Below, piece by piece: positions 53,872 through 64,000 of a DNA stretch of 64,000 bases. The stretch spans positions 22,112,520 to 22,176,519 of the forward strand of contig CM062289.1 of NCBI GenBank assembly GCA_031216915.1, written 5' to 3'. The notes under the pieces are model-generated. The model was given only the letters and a program-made list of their open reading frames with translations, did no database searches and had not been told where the DNA came from. Position 1 is the first letter of the stretch. Each line of letters begins with the position of its first letter. This DNA is from Pictodentalium vernedei. Taxonomy: Eukaryota; Mollusca; Scaphopoda; Dentaliida; Dentaliidae. The translations under genes were made by a program, and so were the position numbers.

Positions 53872-56800
53872 ATTTTTATACTGTACCAATGACCCAGACA
53901 TAGCTGGTGCTAACTCTTAAAATATAGGGCCAAACACAAATTTTGCCCCCCAATCCCCAAAATTTGCATCTAAAACCAAAGAAAACATGTCCTGAATGGC
54001 CCTCCACACTTCACCTCTACTGCGCATGCGCAGTGTCAAGGACGTTCCGAAATTGGCGCCATTAATCATTCTTAGTTTGGCCCTTCATCAGTTAACATCT
54101 GACTGATCTTTGTGCTTGTAAATCTCAGTTTAAATGATGTCAGACACATAAATATTAGTGAAATGGTGATTCTAAGGAGGTTAGAGAAGGAGGAGAGGAA
54201 AAATGTGTGACAGAATATTATCAGGGCTGTAACTTAAAAATTTTTAATGAAATTATGTTAAGTTACCTATTTTCGAGGCAGCAGCCATTTTGTTGTCATT
54301 CTTGTTATTTAGTTACACTGATTTTTCAGTGTTTTCCTCTCTCCATTTCCTTTAAGTCCCCTCTTGCTATTTTCCCATGCTTTTGGCATAGTTTCTGTAA
54401 TTATTATTACTAAAATTTCTTGGGAGTTTTAGCTGAATAACAGAATGAATTCTGTTCTTTTCCCCATGTTTACGTCTTCACCTATGGGTGGTTAGGCATT
54501 GTGTTCTGCATCTACCATCTGATGTTCTGCAGTTTCTTCCCTGGAAGTCTCTGTTTTGCATCAGATAGTGTATTTTTGGTAACTGATTTCGGGCCTGGGT
54601 GCCTGGAGTCTTATTTTAGTGTTTTTACACTCATTGTTTACATTTACAACAGCCCTCTGTGTGAGGGGGGGATTTCTTGAAAATAATATCTTGATGTTAA
54701 TTTAATCATAACTAGATACATTATTATTGTTCTTAAGTGTTGAATAAATTGTTTAAAATATTTTTAAATTTTTTGTCCACACTTAGGCTTGGGATCCATT
54801 GGGGCTCAACGTTACTTTTCAGAAACTTGGGCTGTTCCGAAAAAATATTTTTTCAAAATATTTTGATTTCAATTATTTTTTCTATGTTAATGGATCATAT
54901 TATTATTATGTATTTTGATTGTCAGGGGTTGGTGCGAGTACCAGGACTTTGTTTTCTTTTCACATTGAAAGGATTTTGATCAATTGTAATAAGAGGAAGT
55001 CTTCCTCTGACTTTTATAATCATTCTATATGTAGTCAGTGTACTCGCATTAACTCCTGTTCTGTATCTGATGATTTCGATGACAACATGGGAAGCGTATG
55101 TCATGGTATGTTAGTGGGGAATTGGACATTCCGGTCCTTTCCCCGCAGGGTCACTCTACTTTATCAATTTATATTTCAGACGATCAAGATTAGGGTGATG
55201 TATCTGTGATGTCTTCCAACAGTGTGCCTCCGCCGTCACAATTAATGAAGGGCTAGCGGAAAAGTGCTCATGTAAATACGCCAATTGCCTAAGAGGACCC
55301 TAATAGGTTCAACGGCCTTTGACGTCCGCTAGCTCGCCCGGTGTAGCGGCCATTCATCGAATGGTTCGGCAGCCGGGTTCGTCCGTTGCGGTCTAGAAGG
55401 AGTTTTGGGGTGATGCGAGCACTATAAATCAACCAAATGCACACCCAGTGACGGCGGATTAGAGGGAGAACGGCGGAAGCCTTTTAGTCCGGTTCATAGC
55501 TCATTCTGGTCCATCCGGACGACGAGCGAGAGAGGCCCTTATCTCGTACAACAACATCTGGCCCCAGATGTTGTGGTACAAAATGTTTCGCATTCGGAGC
55601 ATACGTCCGCCGCTCGGGACGCTCCGACATATAGTCAGTCAGGAGAGACTGTCAATAAGGCTTCCTCATTCTCATAGTAGCGCACACGACCGCTCTTGGC
55701 TACGTGACCTCGGATATCCAGTCAGCTTCGCCAGTCAGAGAATCATCGGCTACCAGGTCACACCATCCGGTAGCCAGGGACACGAGGCCTGCAGACTCCG
55801 GACGTTCGCATAGGAAAGTGTGCGGGAGTCAACGTACACGGAGCTTCCGGTGGCAATGCATCGTAAGATCACTACAGCACAGGCCTCGGGGACGGACGTG
55901 CTATCCTAAATAGCACAGCTTATCGCAGCATCCCAGCAACAACTGAATCTGTCGCATAATGTTTTATCCGACGATGCTGGGTCGGGACGCTCCGCGGAAG
56001 CGGGTACGGACGTCCGAAAATTTCATCCGGTCCGACGGGATACCGAAAGGGATTCGGAGGATTTCGAGCTTTCCCTTTCGGAACAACATATGCTGTTGTG
56101 TATGTCATCTGACTTGATCTTCTACAGGTTCTTTCGTCGGACCAGAATGCTGCGATGCCGGATAAGAAACTGATAGCGTCGGTGGACTTAGAAATTTTTG
56201 GTTCGGTTCAGGGACATCGTCCCTCAGTTCCGACATAGTCCAATAATGTCACACAAACTTTCGAATTATTGAACGACGCTATATATTTATTATTATATGC
56301 TTGCTATTACCAAGCATTTCTGGTTTCTTTCTTTCAAAAGTGTGCCTCTGTCGTCATAGTTAATGAAGAGCTAGCGGCAATAAGTGCTCATGGAATATGT
56401 CTATCGCCTAAGAGGTCCCTTGTAGGATCGACGGAGTGACATTCGCTAGTTCACCCAGTGTAGCTTACATTCATCGAATGGTTCGGCTGCCGGGTTCGTC
56501 CGTTGCGGTCTAGGAAGGAGATTTGGGTGGTGCGAGCACTATAATTCCTTTAGTACTCACCCAGTGACGGCGGATTGAGGACAGATCGGAGGAAGCCTGT
56601 TAGTCCGGTTCCTGGCTTGTCCAGGTCCGTCCGGGCTGTGAGCGAGAGAGGTCCCTCTCTCGTCCAACAACATAGGGGACCGCATGTTGTGGTTCAGATA
56701 TTTTACATTCGGAGCATATGTCCGTCGCTCGGGACGCTCCGTTATATTGACAGTCCGAGAGACTGTCGATAATGCTTCCTCATCCTCACAGCAGTGCACA

Positions 56801-59800
56801 CGACCGCACATTGGCTACGTGACCTCGAGTATCCGATCAGTTTCGTCATTCAGTGATTCCACGGCGAACAGGTCACGCCATCCGGTAGCCAAGGGACACG
56901 AGGCCTATACACTCCGTTCGCTTGCATATTAGTAGTATGCACGGGGTAACGATAACGGAGCTTCCAGCGGCAATGCATCGTAGGACCGCTTCTCCACAGG
57001 CCTCAGTGACGGACGTGCTATCCCAGTTAGCACAGTTTTTTCGCAGCATCCCAGCAATCGACAGTTTCTTGGTCGAATCAAGAATTATCCTACGGCGCTG
57101 GGTCGGTGCGGTCCGCGGTTGCATCAGGTACGGACGACCGAACGCTTTATAGGGTCCGACAGGATGGCGAAAGGGATTCGAAAGATTTCGAGTTTTCCCT
57201 TTCGTAGCACTGGAAGCTGCCATACATATCTTCCGGCATTATCTTCCAGTGATTGTTATTTCGGAATACATTGCTGCGATGTTGGATAAGAGACTTATAG
57301 CGTCATGGACACGGAATTTTGGATCGGTTCAGGGACATTGTCCCTGACTTACCGACACAGTCCAATAATATCATTAGAACATGTGTATTATTTATCGACG
57401 CTATATATATATAAGCCTGCTACCAAGCATGATAGTTTAGTTTCTTGTCCGCAATGCTCATTTCTGCCTTTTATCATTTATACGAATAATTTATTTTGGC
57501 AGAACAGGGCATACCGAGAGTTCATATGCGTCTAGACGGCATGGTTAAAGACTGGATAATCTTTTTCGCCGTCTATGTCTTTTCCAATCACAATGTTGGA
57601 AACGACAATGATGTCTAATAGACTTAACTTAGACGCTTTATCATACGTAATCCACCTTACTGAGGCGTTATTATTACGTCTTCAAGAGAAAGAATTCCGG
57701 GATATGATCCTCAATGTGATTTCTTTTGAGGGCAGAAGTTTGTTCACGTATAACTCCGCCCTTCAGTGGCTGCTTGGAGTTGGTTAGACGTGACGCAGCC
57801 CGACCTACATCCACGCGCGTGGATAGTAAGGTGAAGAACTCAGAGTCGCTTCGTTCTCGGAGAAGCTTCTCTTCGACGGCAACTTTTCAGCAATCCATGA
57901 ATTGCTCGATTTACACGTTCTCTTGTCTATCTAGTGTAGCAAGAGATTCAGACTGGGGCAAACATTCGGTGGTTGACTCAGAGAGTGCCACTGCAGTTGC
58001 CGGATCCGAGTTTTATAATTATGACGGTTGCCAGTCAAACAGGTTGGGATATAATATTGATCCCAACGGATTTGAAGTGCCAGGATCTTTGGGTTCCGCA
58101 GTCTCTAAGTAAGCACTTATCTTCCACGGAATAATGTTTTTTTTTTAGGCTTGCTTTATGTCATTGGATGAACATTATTCAGAAACGCATTCAAAATCCT
58201 GTCCGTTAATTCGACAGTAGTGGCGTATCTCCGGAACCAGGGAGGCACTCATTCGTTTCCGTTATTCAATTTAATGGAAAGAATCCTTCTGTTTGTTATA
58301 GTACACCAAGTTCTGCTTCAGTCTGTCATATTCCGGGTCGTCTGATTGTTTTACCGGACTCCCGTTCACTTATGGGTCGCTTGTTGCCGTCAGAATGGAC
58401 TCTCAACAAACAAGTATTCAATCAGATTTGCTATCAATGGGAGCGCCCAATGATAATTTATTTACGACACAACTTGCTTGTCCGTTGCAGACGTATGTGT
58501 TTGCTTGGCCGGATCTCTGAGCTTATGTTGTTAACGCTCTATTGATCTAATAGGACGGAATGATAGGATATGCGTATCCTCCTGCGCTGTTGTTTCAGCA
58601 AGTATTGCTAAGATAAACAACCACAATACATTTCTGTTGATAGCATCTCTGTCTTCACAGAGACCGTGGGTAAATTTACTCTGATGTCTACTGTGGGACT
58701 TAATGCGAAATCTTCCTCCATGAGAGGATCTTTTTTCGCTGGGTAAAATTGTGTCATCTTTATCACAACCTGCAAGGTCTCAACCTTCACGTATTCCGTT
58801 GTGTGGTCCTTATTGCATTGTAAGCATTGTACTGGGCGAGCTTTGGACGCGATTTCTTACTATAGGAGAACCTCTTCTTCGCTATACTATGCGGCTAAAG
58901 TGGAGGCTCTTCCGTCGTTGGTGTAGGGATCACTATGTTGATATTGTTGATCCCTCCATACTAGTCATTGCAACTTTTTAGTATACTTGTTTGACAAGAT
59001 CTACTGCAGCCTGTTATTATTAAGGTTATAGGTTTATGTTACCTCATACCTATGCACTCTATGATAGTTTACAATTGAGTCTTATGTCTCTTTATCTAAG
59101 TCAGTTAGTAACCTTTCGATAAATAGACTTAGAATCATTAGATTAAATTCCTATACGGAATTTAACTTCGGTTCTTATTTAGCTAAGTAATCATTTGAGC
59201 CTCTGGAAACAGTAGTTTTCAAATTCTGACCTTTTAGACAGTAATTCTGTTGGCTTCTCTTTTACTGAAGAGTCAGTGAGTTTCATGCACTATCGGTGGA
59301 TGATTTTCACTTTCGTAGTTTCGGAATCACTACTTCCTTTACTATTTAGGTTGGATTTTTGCATAAGAGTCAGGCTCCTAATTAATATCCGGAACCTATT
59401 GTTATTAAGGTCCTTCCGTCTTCGTACGGGCATAGGCCTTTACTCTGTCCGGTTAGAGTTTATGTATTTATAAACAGATATCTGTTTATTACTACGGGCG
59501 TAAGCTTCTTCTGTCTTTGATGCCTAATAGAAGGACGTTACGCTCCATTCTATTGCTAATGGATTCAATTAACTATCGATACTGCTTATGGTATATCATT
59601 GACTCAGCAGTTGTGTTTGAGATTTCGGCTCATGAAGTAAGAGTTCTTCTACATCTTGGGCTTACATTAATAGTGTCGCTATTATAGATTTTTGAAGGCT
59701 GCTCATTGCGCTCAGCCATCCACATTCATGAATTTTTATCTCAGAAATATCGAGTCCATTTCTGAAGGCCTCTATTGTTAGGTCTATTATCTACTGCTCA

Positions 59801-60799
59801 GAATGTCATTCACTTAACAGTTGCTACTATAGCTAGGTAGGCTGTCTGTTTCGGCAGTGACTCCGTTCTGCTGCCCTCTTCGCTCTGGGCTATTTGACCC
59901 AGGGCAAGAAAAGGGGGGGGGGGGGGGGGGAGGGTGTTCCCTTGGGTCACCTGTTTTACTATGAAAACAAGGGGATACCTCCTCCGGATTTAGTAATTCT
60001 GAGCTGTTATTGGGATGGTTGTTTAGTGAGAAGTTTATGTTTTAAAAATTCATTCAGGTCTTAGTTTTTAAAGTATAGCTTTTGAATATAGCACGTGTCA
60101 ACAGACATTATTATACAATCCTCAGACACTTTTAAGGAGTATAAAGAGTCTCTATTCTCTAGACTTACTTTATTTATTGGCTTACTTTAAAAATTATTAG
60201 TATAAGGATTATACTAGATATTAATAGAGTACATGGATGTATGATGCTCAATTTTGGAAGGTGTTGTATCTTTCTAATTTATCATAAATAAGAAAGATAC
60301 ATGTAAGGCCTAATACTTCTTTTTCCCTAGAGGGGATGACTCTATTTTATATAATTGAGCGTATTCCATCTTGCTCTATGTCCTTGGCCCTCCAGCCTTT
60401 TTACTATTCAGCTATGTCTGGGTCATTGGTACAGTATAAAAATGTTAAAAAATTTATAGTAATTTATATATTTTTTATACTTACCAATGACCCAGACGGG
60501 GATGGCCCTCCCAGGAGTTGGGAACTCTTACCTCCCCGCTGAGTACATAGCGCTTACCAGGCACTGGTTATAAGAATGATTAATGGTGCCAATTTCGGAA
60601 CGTCCTTGACACTGCGCATGCGCAGTAGAGGTGAAGTGTGGAGGGCCATTCAGGACACGTTTTCTTTGGTTTTAGATGCAAATTTTGGGGATTGGGGGGC
60701 AAAATTTGTGTTTGGCCCTATATTTTAAGAGTTAGCACCAGCTATGTCTGGGTCATTGGTAAGTATAAAAAATATATAAATTACTATAAATTTTTTAAC
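53872..60799 (+). mobile_element. DIRS-type retroelement, broken copy, block B only
   Basis: 6,928 bp. Parts: left inverted arm 53872-54074, capsid-like region about 54.9-57.3 kb, RNase H-like region about 57.9-58.4 kb, recombinase-like region about 58.8-59.75 kb, internal complementary region 60409-60497, right arm 60571-60799. Coding parts are heavily broken (well over ten breaks). The arms are nearly identical to one another, and the empty site is at 4737/4738 in block A. Same insertion pattern as 43438 (after AAT, before TTTT, no target duplication). The ends suggest a recent insertion; the interior is old. Confidence 0.9.
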
Positions 60800-61793
60800 T
60801 TTTGCCTCAAAAGCATGGTTTTTGACCCCTCAGTGGAATTTGCGTGTTGAGATCATTACAAGGAGGGGTCATAAGCTATAATTTTTTGACAAAAGGTTGA
60901 ACTTCTTAGTTAAGGAATGTTTTTCTGCAAATGTCATCTGGTTTTTGCAGACTCGAATCTAGAAAGAGATGGTCTGACAGGGTCATGGAGGGGCAGACCC
61001 TCCTCCCCTTCAATTTAGGTCTGTTGGAAATTTTTGTTGCCTATCAGAAAAAGTTGGCCGCCTGAATGGCAACATTAACTTTGAAAGAATTTTTAAAAAC
61101 AAATTAGGGTATGTTACTCCGAATACCTGCGACCTGCACAGGAATTTATGTCAATAATGACAGATTCTTGATCTGCAAGATTCATAAAAATGATAGATTC
61201 ACAAGAGTTGTACATTAGTAGACAAGAATTGAGAGTCATGTACACAAAAAATGATTGGTTATTATTATTGTTTAAAGATTCACCTCAGTTTAACAAAATT
61301 CTTTAAAATGATAATAATAATTAATGAAGTTTTCATACTTGTTTTGTTTTAAAGAAGTACCTTAAGTTATGCTTCAAATTCGTGTTGACAGTCAATGACC
61401 CAGAAAAACTCTCAGGAAATATTAACTCTCGCCCCACCAAATTTTTAGATCCTAGCTTCGCCCTTGGTTATTCATATTAGGTAAATGGTTAAAGCGCTGA
61501 TGGAATATAACTCAGTTTCACTATGCGTGGTAGAAATTGGAAAGATTTCCATGTATCGCATGCATTCCTGTGCTTATGAAATCTGGTAACAAAATCTAAT
61601 GTAGGTACTGGAAGATAAACTGACCCCAAAGTAGAGTATAAACACGTGTCTCTGTGACACAAAGACTTGGCTATCAAAAACTACTTCTAGTACTTTATAT
61701 ACTACTCAAAAGTTGCTACGGATCACTACATATTTATGCATAAAAAGGTAAATCTGTATGCTTCTATATTTGTTGATTGGGGTTTAACCCTTG
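60800..61793. other. CDK downstream flank continued (block B)
   Basis: Equivalent of 4738-6276 without the hAT insertion at 5544. Begins with a worn TTAA-type palindrome relic. No other feature. Confidence 0.5.
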
Positions 61794-61797
61794 ACCC

Positions 61798-62019
61798 AAC
61801 GAATCGGCCGCATCCACCCACGTAATATGCAAATTCAGCAGCTGAAAAAATATTATTTTTCAAAAAATTTCAACAAAACTATATCATGTGACCCCTCGTT
61901 GGAATGAGCTCATTCCAACGAGGGGTCACATGATATGGTTTTGTTGAAATGTTTTGAAAAATTTCAGAAAATGCTATTTAAAATAATAAATTTTGATATC
62001 GTCTGTGTTGGATAAAGGG
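61798..62019. mobile_element. piggyBac-type MITE, uninterrupted (block B)
   Basis: TTAA 61794-61797 and 62020-62023. Perfect centre CGTTGGAATGAGCTCATTCC and onward. Ortholog of 6281-7257 without the TA insertion, so that insertion came later. Confidence 0.92.
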
Positions 62020-62023
62020 TTAA

Positions 62024-62755
62024 CGATACTTTCAACAACCTGCATGATAATAATATCATGTTGGAAAATTTTATGGGTGGAGAAAGCCTGAGTACTGGTA
62101 GAGAACCACTGAGCATTGTGTGTCCTCTCTGATTTACTCTGATTGCACATGCACAAGTTAAAGACAAGATTAGCATTGATGCGGTGTACGACTTTGGTCA
62201 ACGTGCTGTGTACATGTGATATGCTTGCCTTCAGGTTGTTGAAAGTGTTGTTTACCCTTAACAGCCTGGACAATTATCCTGAATTCACATCTGACCACAG
62301 AAGTCCTGGAAATGAGATGAGTGCGAGTTCAATTGCTTCCATCAGCACCCATGTTTTCTATTTTACGAGGGCTAAAAAATGCACGTGTTAAAAAATATTG
62401 TGTATACGGTGTGGCCATATAAATGGGTGTTGTTTTGAAAAATCTGCTCTCAGTGGCAAGTTACTGTCATAGTTCAGCAGGTCCTTATATATTTAAAGTT
62501 TCTGGTGTTTTGGGTCAGTATTCCCTCAAACTTCACATATATCAACATTTTACAGGTGCAATTTACTCCTGTCTCTGATTTCACGGAGCTTCAAACTGCA
62601 CACAGCTGGAACACAGCCTGTACACATCCAGTACACATCCAGTGGCTTAACAGTGATTTTCTAGTCGAAACCACTGCCTATGTAATTTGTTTATTGTCAG
62701 CAGGACACACTCATGATGGCATGTTAAGTGCACCTGTTCTAAGTTTGGAAAAGTC
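62024..62755. other. Unassigned spacer (block B)
   Basis: Equivalent of 7262-8028; the 7876 palindrome is reduced here at about 62655-62680. Confidence 0.4.
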
Positions 62756-62764
62756 AGAAATAGG

Positions 62765-63111
62765 GGGCGCTGTGGCCCAGTAGGTGGAGGTACAGGCGGC
62801 AAGCCGAGAGATCCTTGGCTTGAATCCCACCTGCGGCAACCGTATTGTGTCCTTGGGAAAGACCCTTCACCCCCATTGCCCATGTGGGGGCATGGTGGTG
62901 TTGTGTACTAAGGCATACTCAAGTCGTTGGTGCACCTGTCTTTAACCACTGCCAGCTAACCCTCTTGTGTGGAGTTAGTATGCTGGGGAGCTGACAGTTG
63001 TTCATTGTTGATCAGTGGTTCTCTCTGGGTACTCCAGCTTCCTCCACCTGTAAAACTGTTGTGGTCATGGTTAACCATTGTGCAGAAATACGTGAGCAAT
63101 AAATAAATGTG
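62765..63111 (+). repeat. tRNA-headed SINE (block B)
   Basis: Ortholog of 8038-8374 with the same target repeat (AGAAATAGG 62756-62764; AGAAGTAGG 63112-63120). Present in both blocks, so older than their split. Confidence 0.88.
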
Positions 63112-63120
63112 AGAAGTAGG

Positions 63121-63764
63121 AATATAAGGGTTAAACCGAAATAAACAAACACACATAAAAATGTCCACATTTACCTTCTGTGTTCAAATATGTTGACAGG
63201 TTAGGGTGCTTATACCAAATTTAGAGCTGTATACCTAAAAAGTTGAAGGGGTGAAGGAGACCTCTGTTCATCTGTTTGCCCATCTGCCTGTTCGTCTATA
63301 CTAACATTTTCCCTTGTAGCTCAACCACTGCTACTCCGATTTGAATGATATTTTGTGTTGTGAAAGAGCATCATGGTGGAACGATACCTGTGTAGCGTGA
63401 GTTTCTCCCACACATTTCTTCCAAGAGTTACAGGCCTTTTTCACTCAGAAAAATTTATGAAAAATGTTTTGTGCATCGGGGCTTTGCATTGCCCTTTCTT
63501 GTTTATTTTTGTATATTAGTTAATTTATTTACAGCTTAGTAGTCAGAATACAGGTACAATCCATGAGTGGATGGCCTCACCACCCTCATTGCTGAACAAT
63601 CTGTGACACAAGTGTATGGTCTTTGCATTTGGATTGATAAACAATTATATTATCTTTAGAACATGGAGAAAATTCTTTTGAATGACATATTTGAGAAGTC
63701 GCACTCATATTTTAGTTCAAGAGCACAAATATAAATTTTGTTGAAAAATCTGTTTTGCAGTAAT
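63121..63764. other. Unassigned spacer (block B)
   Basis: Equivalent of 8384-9021; a short change at about 63231-63262 (AAAAAGTTGAAGGGGTGAAGG) replaces CTGTACAG of block A. Confidence 0.4.
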
Positions 63765-64000
63765 GTAATATACTACTCAAAGTTTGCTAAGCACCAAGTA
63801 TTTGACACATCATTGTGAAATTTTCTTGTGACACATTTGTGATATTTTTGGTGGGTATGATTGAGGAATGTATTGAGATGGTCCCCAGTGTTTACATTAG
63901 CTCTCTTGACAGGCAGACTTTTCCTAACAATCATGGAAAGCATGTACCCTTGATTTTCATGATGTTTTTGTATACTGTCTACATGTACATTAGATGTGTA
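63765..64000 (+). mobile_element. Left end of the Tc1 element (block B), interior differs
   Basis: Starts as at 9022 (ACTCAAAGTTTGCTAAGCAC) but leaves the block A sequence at 63948, right before the transposase. The window ends soon after, so this may be an internal deletion, an insertion or a recombined copy. Confidence 0.7.

Larger units (their letters stand above)
39385..63947. repeat. Block B of a large collinear duplication
   Basis: Partner of 1-9202, expanded to 24.6 kb mainly by five insertions absent from block A (starting at 41539, 43438, 51318, 52750 and 53872). It also lacks four insertions that block A has. Unique-looking DNA between insertions stays close to identical, so the insertions are recent relative to the split of the two blocks. 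Confidence 0.95.

Overview
This is eukaryotic, AT-rich, intron and intergenic DNA, most likely from a marine invertebrate. A mollusc or another spiralian is my guess, from the Helentron-type ends, the TGACCTTGACC-bearing tandem repeats and the mix of short elements; the window does not prove it. The only host coding sequence I can support is one short terminal exon of a cyclin-dependent kinase (CDK2-like). It occurs twice, at 4406-4513 and 53540-53647, on the + strand. Everything else is mobile or repeated DNA, or unrecognised.

Layout: 1-9202 (block A) is repeated collinearly at 39385-63947 (block B), with a 100-N assembly gap (37974-38073) between them. The blocks are very similar: 2 mismatches in the 332 bases from the CDK exon to the next insertion. 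They differ by at least nine clean insertions. Only in A: a TTAA inverted-repeat element (3660-3893), a TA element (4038-4351), a hAT element (5544-6089) and a TA element (6470-7212). Only in B: a Helentron-like element (41539-43412), a whole-looking DIRS retroelement (43438-50500), a TA element carrying a SINE (51318-51940), a hAT element (52750-53471) and a badly broken DIRS copy (53872-60799). Each block supplies the exact empty site for the other. The pair is either a tandem duplication or, as I think likelier, two haplotypes laid end to end in the assembly.

The middle, 9.2-38 kb, is a repeat nest: a broken Tc1 element, three-level nested hAT elements (12.9-15.6 kb), a tandem array with a period near 145 bp (16.4-18.5 kb), many MITEs with central palindromes, tandem repeats rich in AGGTCA-type motifs, and SINEs that share a body and tail but carry different RNA-derived heads (two tRNA-like, one 5S rRNA-derived).

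How parts relate: the CDK exon is preceded by intron-like DNA holding a 113-bp tandem array, a LINE fragment and, in B, the Helentron-like and first DIRS insertions. The second DIRS lies just 3' of the CDK stop codon in B. None of the elements looks adapted to a host role from sequence alone.
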